From NCBI GenBank assembly GCA_964447015.1, contig CAYUQU010000058.1, positions 1 to 21,545 on the forward strand: 21,545 bases of DNA, written 5' to 3'. The position numbers and the translations under genes are program-made. The stretch comes from Wandonia sp964447015 (GTDB taxonomy: Bacteria; Bacteroidota; Bacteroidia; Flavobacteriales_D; Crocinitomicaceae). The notes below the pieces were generated by a model. That model made no database searches. It was given only the letters and a program-made list of their open reading frames with translations, and was not told the origin of the DNA. Shown piece by piece: positions 1-7,620 of this stretch (positions are counted from its first letter, which is position 1; the number at the start of each line of letters is the position of its first letter).

Positions 1-51
1 GGTACATCAGCATTTCTAGAAAAAAGAAAGCCAATTTTTAAAGGTCAATAA
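1..51 (+). CDS. Enoyl-CoA hydratase/isomerase, C-terminal fragment (cut by window start)
   Basis: Frame 1 from the first base reads 16 codons (GTSAFLEKRKPIFKGQ) and ends in TAA at 49-51. The pattern GTxAFLEKRKPxFKG is the usual C-terminus of crotonase-fold enoyl-CoA hydratases (for example PaaF/PaaG/Crt-type proteins), which hydrate trans-2-enoyl-CoA to 3-hydroxyacyl-CoA. The next gene starts 12 bases later on the same strand and encodes a 3-hydroxyacyl-CoA dehydrogenase, which catalyses the following step, so the pair very probably forms an operon. Only the last 16 residues are visible, so the catalytic glutamates cannot be checked. Which subfamily it belongs to is open. Confidence 0.75.
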   Translation, partial: GTSAFLEKRKPIFKGQ

Positions 52-63
52 AAAACAAAATTC

Positions 64-1221
64 ATGATAAAAGTAGGTGTATTAGGTGCAGGGACAATGG
101 GGAGTGGAATCGCTCAAGTTGCTGCTACATCAGGACATAATGTAGTTTTAGTAGATGTAAACGAAGTACAATTAGAATCAGCTAAAAATAGTCTTACCAA
201 AATTTTGATGAGATTGGTAGAGAAAGGTAAGTTTACTGATGATGAGGCAAACAGTATTATGGGAAGAATTACGTTTTCTTCTAATTTGACTGATTTTGCT
301 GGATCTGGAATTATTATCGAAGCAATTATTGAAAATATTAAAATTAAGAACGAAGTTTTCCGACAACTTGAAACAATCGTTGATGAACATTGTATTCTGG
401 CAACAAATACTTCTTCTCTTTCAGTTGCTTCAATTGGAGCGGTACTTCAAAATGCTAATCGCGTAATTGGAATTCACTTTTTCAACCCAGCTCCTTTGAT
501 GCCTTTAGTTGAGATTATTCCTGCTGTACAAACTTCTTCTGAAGTGCTAAAAGAAGCAAAAGATCTAATTGATAGCTGGGGTAAAATTACTGTAATTACA
601 AAAGATACACCTGGATTTATTGTGAATCGCGTGGCACGCCCTTTTTACGGAGAAGCACTTCGCATTTACGAAGAAGGAATGGCTGATTTCGCCACTATAG
701 ATTGGGCAATGACCGAGCTTGGTGGATTTAAAATGGGGCCTTTTACATTGATGGACTACATCGGGAATGATATAAATTACACAGTGACAGAAACTGTTTT
801 TGCTGCTTTCTATTACGATTCAAGATATAGACCCTCATTGACGCAAAAAAGACATTCAGAAGCAGGATATCTTGGGCGTAAATCGGGGAGAGGATACTAC
901 AATTATGCGGAAGGAATTGTACAACCAGTACCTGTTAAAGATGAAAAGGTCGGTAAAGAAATTTTAGATCGAATTCTCGTGATGCTGATGAACGAGGCAA
1001 TTGATGCACTTTTCTTGAATATTGCTTCCAAAAAAGACATAGACTTAGCAATGACCAAAGGTGTAAACTACCCAAAAGGATTGTTGCAATGGGCAGAAGA
1101 GGTCGGTTTGGAGTGGGTATTGGCAAGATTAACCGAACTTCAGGATGAGTATGGTGAAGATCGATATAGACCTAGCCCGTTGTTGAAGAGAATGGTTAAG
1201 AATGGTCAAAAGAGTTTTTAG
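64..1221 (+). CDS. 3-hydroxyacyl-CoA dehydrogenase (NAD-dependent)
   Basis: This protein oxidises (S)-3-hydroxyacyl-CoA to 3-ketoacyl-CoA with NAD+. It acts in beta-oxidation, butyryl-CoA metabolism or the end of phenylacetate degradation (PaaH-like). The Rossmann nucleotide-binding motif GAGTMGSG lies at residues 8-15. The catalytic pair is His138 (in GIHFFNPAP) and Glu150, with the family's expected spacing of 12, and Ser117 and Asn188 match the substrate-binding serine and asparagine. The N-terminal NAD domain spans about 1-183 and a first C-terminal helical domain about 185-282. At 385 aa it is about 100 residues longer than single-domain Hbd enzymes (about 280 aa). The extra stretch (about 295-380) looks like a second 3HCDH C-terminal domain, as in many PaaH-type proteins. 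It follows the hydratase fragment by 12 bases. The exact pathway cannot be decided without the upstream genes. Confidence 0.93.
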   Translation: MIKVGVLGAGTMGSGIAQVAATSGHNVVLVDVNEVQLESAKNSLTKILMRLVEKGKFTDDEANSIMGRITFSSNLTDFAGSGIIIEAIIENIKIKNEVFRQLETIVDEHCILATNTSSLSVASIGAVLQNANRVIGIHFFNPAPLMPLVEIIPAVQTSSEVLKEAKDLIDSWGKITVITKDTPGFIVNRVARPFYGEALRIYEEGMADFATIDWAMTELGGFKMGPFTLMDYIGNDINYTVTETVFAAFYYDSRYRPSLTQKRHSEAGYLGRKSGRGYYNYAEGIVQPVPVKDEKVGKEILDRILVMLMNEAIDALFLNIASKKDIDLAMTKGVNYPKGLLQWAEEVGLEWVLARLTELQDEYGEDRYRPSPLLKRMVKNGQKSF

Positions 1222-1245
1222 CATCACTTTGGAGTGCTATTTTTC
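1219..1245 (+). terminator. Possible weak intrinsic terminator after the dehydrogenase gene
   Basis: TAGCA (1219-1223) can pair with TGCTA (1235-1239), with a further CT/AG pair inside, and five T residues follow (1240-1244). The stem is short and partly bulged. It lies between two convergent genes, where a terminator is expected. Confidence 0.4.
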
Positions 1246-1256
1246 TTGAGAATGAA

Positions 1257-2186
1257 TTAAGCACTACGATATTTCTGCTCAAATCGTTTCTTTTGCTCAG
1301 CCTTTAATTCGGCCAAATCTTCAGGGATTTCACGTTTCCAACGTTTGTGCGACCAAAGCCAGAATTCGGGTTTCTGTTGAATGATTTGCTCCAATTTCTT
1401 AGTATGAGCTTCTGTAATGAGACCATAAGGTTCGTTACGTGAATTTTCTGTTATCAATTCCATTTCAATAGTGTAATGTCCTCGTTTAACCTTTTTCATA
1501 TGGAAAAATACTACAGCCATGTCATATTCATTGGCTAACAATTCAGTCCCAAACAAAACGGCCGTGGGCTGATTCAGAAATTCCATCCAATAACTTTTAA
1601 ACGAATCCCCAGGTGATTGGTCGGAAAGAGATAAAATAGCAATGGACTCATCTTTCCACTTTGTCAATTTCTCGTTTACATTTCGACTGTTGATGATTCT
1701 CATACCATTTCGAGCACGCAGTTCATTGAGTTTTTTATCCCAAAATTTACTCGTTAAAGGCTTGCCTATACCAACTGCCTGATGAGGGAATAAAAGAGAT
1801 TGAGAAGTGATAAGCAATTCCCAATTGTTATAATGACCACTGACGAGTAAAACACTTCGATTCTCGTTATAAAGCCGTTGCATCAGTTCAGGATTCTCAA
1901 TTTTAACTCTTTTCAATAACTGTTTTTGAGATATGCTCAAGTTTTTCACACCTTCAGCCAATAAATCAGTAAAATGTCGATAAAATTTTTGTGCAATTGA
2001 TTTGATTTCTTGTTCAGATTTTTCAGGAAATGAATTGCGCAGATTTTGAAAAATTACTTTTTTGCGGTAACCGATTATGTAATAGATAAAAACGTAAAAA
2101 ACATCAGTAAAAAAGTATAAAATTCCCAGTGGTAAATGAGATGAAGGATAGACAAAAACGTAAAAAACAATTTTAGATAACATCAT
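1257..2186 (-). CDS. Lipid A biosynthesis (lyso)phospholipid acyltransferase, LpxL/HtrB family
   Basis: This 309-residue membrane-anchored acyltransferase is of the LpxL/HtrB family. The family adds secondary acyl chains to lipid A, or in some Bacteroidota to other lipids such as ornithine/glycine lipids, at the inner face of the cytoplasmic membrane. The N-terminal 40 residues are hydrophobic and aromatic and should form a membrane anchor. The family's catalytic HX4E motif is His118-YNNW-Glu123, preceded by LLVSGH. SLSDQSPGD and the C-terminal EFWLWSHKRWK block are further family landmarks. The gene starts 14 bases after the stop of an outer-membrane barrel gene, so the two are probably co-transcribed. 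The start codon is one of two adjacent ATGs. The acyl donor and exact acceptor cannot be read from sequence. Confidence 0.88.
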   Translation of the reverse strand: MMLSKIVFYVFVYPSSHLPLGILYFFTDVFYVFIYYIIGYRKKVIFQNLRNSFPEKSEQEIKSIAQKFYRHFTDLLAEGVKNLSISQKQLLKRVKIENPELMQRLYNENRSVLLVSGHYNNWELLITSQSLLFPHQAVGIGKPLTSKFWDKKLNELRARNGMRIINSRNVNEKLTKWKDESIAILSLSDQSPGDSFKSYWMEFLNQPTAVLFGTELLANEYDMAVVFFHMKKVKRGHYTIEMELITENSRNEPYGLITEAHTKKLEQIIQQKPEFWLWSHKRWKREIPEDLAELKAEQKKRFEQKYRSA

Positions 2187-2200
2187 TAATTTGTGTCAGA

Positions 2201-2854
2201 TTAGTTGTTTTGACCTTTTCTTCCAAAGTAGTACGTATACCCAAAACCAACTAACAAGAAATGCGTATTTGAACTAAAATCTTTAGGTTCATAGCCCGTG
2301 ATTTCATCCACCATTAAATGAGTTTCATTGAATTTCAGTCCTTTAAATACGTAGCCAATACTTAATGAAAATCCGGAATTATCATCTGCCATCAAATATA
2401 AATTGACCATTGGTTCGATGTATAGCGCATCAAATTCATGTGCTTTACCTATCTGTTCCATTGTTTTGGTATTCTTACTATATGAATACCCATATCCGAA
2501 TTTAACGCCAAAGTCCATTGCTACATTAGGTGCGAAAAACTTTTCATAGCCTAATTTACCAAAACCACCGACGGATGTAATTCCACCTTTTACTAAGCCT
2601 GGAAGTCTGAATTCATTAATAGTAAAGTAATTGAGATTCGCTCCTCCGCCAAAGTTAAGTCCAAAAGGCAAGGTATATTGATAATAAGCAGAAGCATTAA
2701 AGAGTCCTTGCATTACATACTTATATGGTTTATTGCCTTGAGCAGAAGGAAGTCCTAAATCAACTTTAAATGAATGGCTTGGACGAAAAAAATCTTGAGA
2801 ATGAACTCCAAACGTTATCAAAACTAATATGATAGATATAAATTTACTCATCAA
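2201..2854 (-). CDS. Outer-membrane beta-barrel protein, unknown function
   Basis: This 217-residue protein begins with a typical signal peptide (hydrophobic stretch IISILVL-like at 5-16, probable cleavage after VHSQ near residue 20). The mature part alternates short amphipathic beta-strand-like segments rich in Gly, Tyr and Phe (for example the GFGKLGYEKFF and FGYGYSYS segments) and ends near an aromatic strand (FGYTYYFGRK). This is the look of an 8- to 10-stranded barrel of the OmpA/OmpW size class common in Bacteroidota. No enzymatic motif was found. It is the first gene of a two-gene reverse-strand unit with the lipid A acyltransferase downstream, which suggests, by context only, an envelope role. 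Confidence 0.75.
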   Translation of the reverse strand: MMSKFISIILVLITFGVHSQDFFRPSHSFKVDLGLPSAQGNKPYKYVMQGLFNASAYYQYTLPFGLNFGGGANLNYFTINEFRLPGLVKGGITSVGGFGKLGYEKFFAPNVAMDFGVKFGYGYSYSKNTKTMEQIGKAHEFDALYIEPMVNLYLMADDNSGFSLSIGYVFKGLKFNETHLMVDEITGYEPKDFSSNTHFLLVGFGYTYYFGRKGQNN

Positions 2855-2901
2855 AATTATTTTATCGAAGGTAAATAAAAAACGTGAAATAGTTGTTTTT
2901 A

Positions 2902-2931
2902 TTGGGTGAAATAAGGTAATTAATGTATTTG
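2902..2931 (+). promoter_or_regulatory. Probable Bacteroidota-type promoter for the secreted esterase gene
   Basis: TTG at 2902-2904 is followed after 19 bases by TGTATTTG (2924-2931). The second box matches the Bacteroidota -7 consensus TANNTTTG at all but one fixed base. This would start transcription near 2936 and leave a leader of about 35 bases before the ATG at 2972. Confidence 0.42.
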
Positions 2932-2971
2932 TGGTTCATTATTTTGTAAATTGCGTTAAATTTAACAAACT

Positions 2972-4093
2972 ATGAAAAAATCTCTATTCACTTGTGTTTT
3001 TATTTCTTTTTTAGGGCAATTTTCTGCCCAATCAAACACATCACATACTATTCAACACAACGGCATAACGCGTGAATACAAACTATATGTTCCAGCGATA
3101 TACGACGGTACAACGGCAGTTCCATTAGTGTTTAATCTTCATGGTTATACTTCCAATAATGTCCAACAAGAGTCTTATGGAAATTTTAGACCGATTGCGG
3201 ACACAGCTAATTTCATAATAATACACCCGAATGGTACATTTGACGGTGGAGGCAATCGTTATTGGAATGCTTTCGGTTATCCAGGAGTGGATGATGTAGG
3301 CTTTTTATCTTTGTTGATAGATGAAATTAACGCAGATTATAATATCGATTTAAACAGAGTTTATAGTACGGGGATGAGCAATGGTGGGTATATGAGCTAT
3401 GAGTTAGCATGTACTATTGGTCATAGAATTACAGCTGTTGCTTCTGTTACAGGTACGATGACCTCTGCAAAACTTGCTGCATGTAATCCTGCTAATCCTA
3501 CACCAATTATGCAGATTCATGGAACTGCAGATGGAGTAGTACCATACAATGGAGATGTATCAAACACACCGATTCCTGATTTAGTTGATTTTTGGGTTCA
3601 GCTTAATGGGTGTAATACCACTCCAGTTATAACCCCTGTTCCAAACACAAATACTACCGATGGATGTACTGCTGAACACTATATTTATGAAAATGGAAAT
3701 GCAGGTTCAACGGTTGAGTTTTACAAGATAACTGATGGTGGTCACACATGGCCTGGTGCTCCTGTGATAATAGGAGTTACCAATCGTGATTTTGATGCAA
3801 GTATCGAAATTTGGCGCTTTTTCAGTCAATATAGATTAAATGAATTGGTTAGTGTGTCTGAAATGGCGATGGATTCTCCTAAAGTTTATCCAAACCCAAC
3901 AACAGGTAAAGTGACTGTGAATTTTGATAAGAAGATGGATGAAATTACGGTGTTCGACGTAGCGGGACGCACGGTAGTGTCGTACGATAATTTGAGTACA
4001 ACAGCTGAAATTACAATTCAACATTCTGGGATTTATTATATCCATATTTTAAGTAATGGGATGACGAGTATGTCTAAAGTTGTGGTAGAATAA
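2972..4093 (+). CDS. Secreted LpqC/PHB-depolymerase-family esterase with T9SS C-terminal sorting domain
   Basis: The 373-residue protein has an N-terminal signal peptide (cleavage near FSAQ at 17-20) and an alpha/beta-hydrolase domain (about 25-288). The domain resembles the LpqC/poly(3-hydroxybutyrate) depolymerase/feruloyl esterase family. Visible landmarks are the oxyanion segment NLHGYT (55-60), the nucleophile motif GMSNG with Ser136, the acid Asp187 in HGTADGVVPY, and the catalytic His258 in GGHTWPG. Residues from about 303 to the end (VYPNPTTGKV ... KVVVE) form a Por-secretion (T9SS type A) sorting domain. The protein should therefore be exported across the outer membrane and released or attached to the surface. 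The substrate is unknown: candidates are esterified polysaccharides, feruloyl esters or polyesters. The gene is monocistronic between a divergent neighbour and the rocD promoter. T9SS tails are found only in Bacteroidota, so this gene supports the phylum call. Confidence 0.87.
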   Translation: MKKSLFTCVFISFLGQFSAQSNTSHTIQHNGITREYKLYVPAIYDGTTAVPLVFNLHGYTSNNVQQESYGNFRPIADTANFIIIHPNGTFDGGGNRYWNAFGYPGVDDVGFLSLLIDEINADYNIDLNRVYSTGMSNGGYMSYELACTIGHRITAVASVTGTMTSAKLAACNPANPTPIMQIHGTADGVVPYNGDVSNTPIPDLVDFWVQLNGCNTTPVITPVPNTNTTDGCTAEHYIYENGNAGSTVEFYKITDGGHTWPGAPVIIGVTNRDFDASIEIWRFFSQYRLNELVSVSEMAMDSPKVYPNPTTGKVTVNFDKKMDEITVFDVAGRTVVSYDNLSTTAEITIQHSGIYYIHILSNGMTSMSKVVVE

Positions 4094-4135
4094 TTGCTTT
4101 ACAAGATTTATTAGGTAAACTTCATTTAGGTTAAA

Positions 4136-4167
4136 TTTGTTTATTCATTTTTCCTTCACTAATTTTG
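4136..4167 (+). promoter_or_regulatory. Strong Bacteroidota housekeeping promoter for rocD
   Basis: TTTG (4136-4139) and TAATTTTG (4160-4167) match both consensus boxes (TTTG and TANNTTTG) exactly, with a 20-base spacer inside the usual 19-21 range. Transcription should begin near 4172, giving an unusually long leader of about 80 bases before rocD. Confidence 0.75.
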
Positions 4168-4208
4168 TGGCTAGGATGATTTCTCTCCATTTTAAAGCAG
4201 GAAAGGAT

Positions 4209-4236
4209 TGTACACTCTCCGCGATGAGTGTTTACA
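4209..4236 (+). promoter_or_regulatory. Hairpin in the rocD leader
   Basis: TGTACACTC (4209-4217) pairs with GAGTGT (4226-4231) plus ACA (4234-4236), leaving a 2-base bulge and an 8-base loop: nine base pairs in all. There is no T-tract after it, so it is not a terminator. It ends 16 bases before the rocD ATG at 4253, inside the predicted transcript. It could affect mRNA stability or ribosome access. No function is shown. Confidence 0.4.
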
Positions 4237-4262
4237 TTTTAACGAAAAAGATATGGAAATGA
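4224..4262 (+). other. Possible 12-codon leader peptide ORF overlapping the rocD start
   Basis: An ATG at 4224-4226, at the loop/stem edge of the leader hairpin, opens a 12-codon frame (MSVYILTKKIWK). It ends in TGA at 4260-4262 and overlaps the second in-frame rocD ATG (4259-4261) in an ATGA arrangement. The frame contains no arginine codons. An ORF of this length easily arises by chance, so this is only a candidate. Confidence 0.2.
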
Positions 4263-5497
4263 TTCAAGACCAATTATCCTCATCGCAATTGATCAAATTA
4301 GAGGACAAGCACGGCGCTCATAACTACCATCCACTACCTGTTGTGTTGACAAGAGGAGAAGGAGTGTATGTGTGGGATGTCGAAGGAAAACGTTATTATG
4401 ATTTTCTTTCTGCTTACTCTGCTGTGAACCAAGGACACTGCCATCCTAAAATTGTTCAGGCAATGGTGGAGCAGGCAAGCACCTTAGCTTTAACTTCTCG
4501 CGCATTCTACAATGATTCACTTGGTGTTTACGAAAAATTCATCACCGAATATTTTGGCTTTGATAAAGTGCTTCCGATGAATACCGGAGCTGAAGCTGTA
4601 GAAACGGCTGTGAAACTTGCACGTAAATGGGCTTATGAAGTCAAAGGAATTGCGGAGAATGAAGCAACAATTATAGTGTGTGAAAATAATTTCCACGGCA
4701 GAACAACAACGATTATTTCTTTTTCGAATGATCCAGATGCAAGAAAGAGTTTTGGCCCTTTCACTCCAGGTTTTATTCGTATTGCATACGACGATTTAAA
4801 CGCACTTGAAGAAGCCATCAAAGGAGAAAATATAGCAGCATTTTTAGTTGAGCCTATTCAAGGTGAAGCGGGTGTGTATGTTCCTTCTGAAGGATATTTG
4901 GCAGGAGCTAAAGCGTTGTGTGAAAAGCACAATGTATTGTTTATTGCCGATGAGGTTCAAACAGGAATTGCTCGTACAGGTGAGTTGTTAGCTGTAAATC
5001 ATGAAAATGTGCAACCAGATATTTTGATTCTCGGTAAAGCACTTTCAGGAGGTAATTATCCTGTATCTGCTGTGTTGGCAAACGACCATATCATGAATGT
5101 GATTAAGCCAGGACAACACGGTTCTACCTTTGGCGGAAATCCTGTTGCGGCTAAAGTGGCTATTGCAGCTTTGGAAGTGGTACGTGATGAAAAATTAGCT
5201 GAAAACTCAATGCGTTTAGGTGAAATTTTCCGTGCGGAGATGAATCGAATTATTGCAAAATCTGATTTGGTAGTGAAAGTTCGCGGTAAAGGATTGCTCA
5301 ATGCAATTATCGTTAACGATACACAAGAAAGTGATACGGCATGGAGATTGTGTTTGTCGCTTCGCGATAACGGACTTTTAGCAAAACCAACACATGGAAA
5401 TATCATCCGATTTGCACCACCTTTAGTAATGACTGAAGATCAATTGATGGAGTGTGTGGCCATTATCGAAAAGACAATTACAGAATTTGTAAAATAA
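4253..5497 (+). CDS. rocD: Ornithine aminotransferase (ornithine--oxo-acid transaminase)
   Basis: This PLP enzyme moves the delta-amino group of ornithine to 2-oxoglutarate, giving glutamate 5-semialdehyde. It links arginine/ornithine breakdown to proline and glutamate. The class III aminotransferase fold is clear: NTGAEAVETAVKLARKW (cofactor phosphate region), ENNFHGRT, VEPIQGEAGV, the Asp of FIADEVQTG, the PLP lysine in ILGKALSGG (Lys262 counted from the chosen start), and STFGGNPVAA. I chose ATG 4253 (414 aa, MEMIQDQLSSS). The reading frame also runs upstream to a TTG at 4208, but the added residues include the leader hairpin and do not resemble the family. ATG 4259 is another option. The gene has its own consensus promoter and a strong terminator, so it is probably a single-gene unit. 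Confidence 0.93.
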   Translation: MEMIQDQLSSSQLIKLEDKHGAHNYHPLPVVLTRGEGVYVWDVEGKRYYDFLSAYSAVNQGHCHPKIVQAMVEQASTLALTSRAFYNDSLGVYEKFITEYFGFDKVLPMNTGAEAVETAVKLARKWAYEVKGIAENEATIIVCENNFHGRTTTIISFSNDPDARKSFGPFTPGFIRIAYDDLNALEEAIKGENIAAFLVEPIQGEAGVYVPSEGYLAGAKALCEKHNVLFIADEVQTGIARTGELLAVNHENVQPDILILGKALSGGNYPVSAVLANDHIMNVIKPGQHGSTFGGNPVAAKVAIAALEVVRDEKLAENSMRLGEIFRAEMNRIIAKSDLVVKVRGKGLLNAIIVNDTQESDTAWRLCLSLRDNGLLAKPTHGNIIRFAPPLVMTEDQLMECVAIIEKTITEFVK

Positions 5498-5521
5498 TTC
5501 TCAGAAATAGACTTGAAAATG

Positions 5522-5552
5522 GAAGAGGGGTGCAAAGAGCACCTCTTTTTTT
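5522..5552 (+). terminator. Intrinsic terminator of rocD
   Basis: AGAGGGGTGC (5524-5533) pairs with GCACCTCTTT (5539-5548), including two G-T pairs, around the loop AAAGA. The T-run extends to 5552. It lies 24 bases past the rocD stop and just before the convergent waaA gene. Confidence 0.85.
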
Positions 5553-5558
5553 GTGCGT

Positions 5559-6782
5559 TTAATTCAGATTTAACTGTTTGAGAATACTATTTGTTGCTCC
5601 TGAATTTGTGATGATGAATTCTTTTGCATCATTAGATATTTCCTCTAGGTTATTGAGAATGTGATTTCGTTTTTCAATAAAAGAATTCAAGTCGTGAATT
5701 GAAAATCCAATTCCTGCATGAATAAAAAGAGATGCTTCTGGGAACTTTGAATGATTAGGTCCAAAAATTACAGGTAAACCGAAAACTGCAGGTTCTAAAA
5801 TGTTGTGTAATCCTTTTCCAAAGGCTCCACCTACATACGCATAATCTCCATAATAATATGCGTTAGCTAATAAGCCAATACAGTCGATAATTAGCACTTT
5901 AACTTCTCTGAAATCAGTGTGCTCATTGCACTCTGAGAGTTTGATACTTGGAATAATTAATGCTTTTTTTATTGAATTCACGTGTGATTCATGTACTTCA
6001 TGAGGAGCAATGATAATCCGCTCTTCAACTTGGCCGCTGTTGATTAATGGAAACAACAATTCTTCATCAACCGACCACGAACTTCCGATTACCCAAACTT
6101 TATGATTCGACTTGAAACGCTCCAATATCGAATGTGGTTCAACTTTCTTCGCATTAGACAACACACGATCATAGCGCGTATCTCCACTTACTGTCACATT
6201 TTTGAAATTGATGCTCTCTAAAAGTTCGCGACTAGTGTTGGTCTGTACAAAAAAGTGAGTAAATGAGCTTAAAATGCATCTGAAAAATGCGTTATTCTTC
6301 TTAAAAAAGCGCTGTTCCTTTCTGAATAAACCAGACACACAGTAGGTGGGGATTTTATGCCTCTTTAATTCAAAAAGATAATTTGCCCAAAACTCATATT
6401 TCACAAAGAAAGCTTGATCAGGTTGAATCAACTTAATGAAATCACGGGCATTTTTCGGTGTGTCAAGAGGTAAATAACATATGAAATCCGCTCCCTGATA
6501 ATTTTTTCGAATCTCATAACCACTTGGACTAAAAAATGTAATGACGATTTTTGAAGAAAGTGACTTTTTTTTAATTTCTTCAATCAATGGACGCCCTTGT
6601 TCAAATTCACCCAGCGACGCACAGTGAAACCAGATTGTTTTTGAGGGAGTAAAGTTCTGCGCAATATTTTTACGCCAGTTCTGTCTTCCCACTATCCATT
6701 TCCTAGCTTTTGGATTGAAAAGAGCTACAATTCGAACTATGAATCCGTAGAAAAAAATCCCGAAATTGTAGACTAAATGCAT
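5559..6782 (-). CDS. waaA: 3-deoxy-D-manno-octulosonic acid (Kdo) transferase
   Basis: WaaA/KdtA transfers Kdo from CMP-Kdo to lipid IVA, the first core step of LPS synthesis, at the cytoplasmic face of the inner membrane. The 407-residue protein has an N-terminal hydrophobic anchor (about 1-23). The family's catalytic glutamate block CASLGEFEQGRP contains Glu59. The C-terminal GT-B domain carries IIAPHEVHESH and VGGAFGKGLHNILEP followed by GLPVIFGPNHSKF, the nucleotide-binding and fold signature of this family. The length is close to the family norm (about 410-430). Its ATG shares one base with the stop of the upstream gene (TAATG, 6784-6780), so translation is probably coupled. It is convergent with rocD, and the rocD terminator lies in the gap. 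Confidence 0.93.
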   Translation of the reverse strand: MHLVYNFGIFFYGFIVRIVALFNPKARKWIVGRQNWRKNIAQNFTPSKTIWFHCASLGEFEQGRPLIEEIKKKSLSSKIVITFFSPSGYEIRKNYQGADFICYLPLDTPKNARDFIKLIQPDQAFFVKYEFWANYLFELKRHKIPTYCVSGLFRKEQRFFKKNNAFFRCILSSFTHFFVQTNTSRELLESINFKNVTVSGDTRYDRVLSNAKKVEPHSILERFKSNHKVWVIGSSWSVDEELLFPLINSGQVEERIIIAPHEVHESHVNSIKKALIIPSIKLSECNEHTDFREVKVLIIDCIGLLANAYYYGDYAYVGGAFGKGLHNILEPAVFGLPVIFGPNHSKFPEASLFIHAGIGFSIHDLNSFIEKRNHILNNLEEISNDAKEFIITNSGATNSILKQLNLN

Positions 6783-7534
6783 TAGTTAAAATATACCGTT
6801 TTGGCTTTTCTTCTATAGATTGGAATATACCATCCACCTCGAACTCCAATTTGAATATCGAGCTGAATGTCACTACCTGAAGGCTCTCCAGTGTCGTAAA
6901 AATAACTTTGACTGAATCGCGTAAATCCTTCATTTGCGTAAAACCCTACATAAAAATGAATAATTCTTCGTGCGCTCAAGTGTGAATAACCAACAAATTG
7001 ATGCAAGCTTAATCCGATTGCTTGTCTGTCGTATCCGCGTTTGTTTTCAGTTTCAATGAGGGGAATAACATCATGAGTTGTTTCAATGCGAATTTTACTG
7101 AGTGTATACCCAATTCCACCTGATATGTAGATCCCTGAATTTGGATTTGGACTGAGCCAAGGGAGAATTTTACCCGCGTGAGCATTTATATTAAACCCAC
7201 GTGTGAATAATTCAACTACTCCAGGACCACCACCTACCTCTGTAATATTTCCCTTGTCATCTACAAGGTGAGCAAAAAGGTTCTCTACGCGAATTTTATT
7301 ACCAAAAATAAAATTCCCTTCAATACCGTAAACCCAATTTTTCTTTGTTTTATAGCCTGCTGTTAACCCCATTTGATTCATATATCCATATCGCTCAGCT
7401 AAATCAGCTTGAGGCCAGATCGCTGTGTAATGAATTCCAACTAAAGGCGTACCGATAAGAGAGTCTTTCACATTGCGTTGCGAAAAAACGAAAGCAGTAG
7501 CTATAACGAAAATGAAAAGTAAACCAATTCTCAT
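6782..7534 (-). CDS. Outer-membrane beta-barrel protein, coupled to waaA
   Basis: This 250-residue protein has a clear signal peptide (MRIGLLFIFVIATAFVFSQ, cleavage near residue 19). The mature part shows repeated amphipathic segments typical of barrels (LTAGYKTKKNWVYGIEGNF, GIYISGGIGYTLS, RIIHFYVGFYANEG, IQIGVRGGWYIPI). No catalytic motif was found. It is the first gene of a two-gene reverse-strand unit, and its TAA overlaps the waaA ATG by one base. The tight pairing suggests expression together with Kdo transferase and an envelope role. The molecular function is unknown. Confidence 0.78.
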   Translation of the reverse strand: MRIGLLFIFVIATAFVFSQRNVKDSLIGTPLVGIHYTAIWPQADLAERYGYMNQMGLTAGYKTKKNWVYGIEGNFIFGNKIRVENLFAHLVDDKGNITEVGGGPGVVELFTRGFNINAHAGKILPWLSPNPNSGIYISGGIGYTLSKIRIETTHDVIPLIETENKRGYDRQAIGLSLHQFVGYSHLSARRIIHFYVGFYANEGFTRFSQSYFYDTGEPSGSDIQLDIQIGVRGGWYIPIYRRKAKTVYFN

Positions 7535-7538
7535 AGTG

Positions 7539-7546
7539 CAAATGTA
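7539..7546 (-). promoter_or_regulatory. -7 promoter box immediately before the barrel gene start
   Basis: On the reverse strand TACATTTG matches TANNTTTG exactly and ends only four bases before the ATG at 7534. If used, transcription would start at or next to the ATG and give a leaderless mRNA. No clear -33 TTTG box is seen 19-21 bases upstream. Confidence 0.4.
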
Positions 7547-7620
7547 TAAATCAGAAACGTAATGTGTCTTAGTTTAGTGTATATTTCTATTTTTACAGAA
7601 TCAATAATATGTAATTAAGT

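Noticed and set aside
4208..4252. TTG start extending ornithine aminotransferase by 15 residues
   Set aside because: The extension covers the leader hairpin, has no family resemblance, and ATG 4253 gives a normal-length protein.
5056..5406. Reverse-strand open frame of 116 codons antisense to rocD
   Set aside because: It is fully inside a confidently identified gene, shows no domain, and has no promoter or start context of its own.
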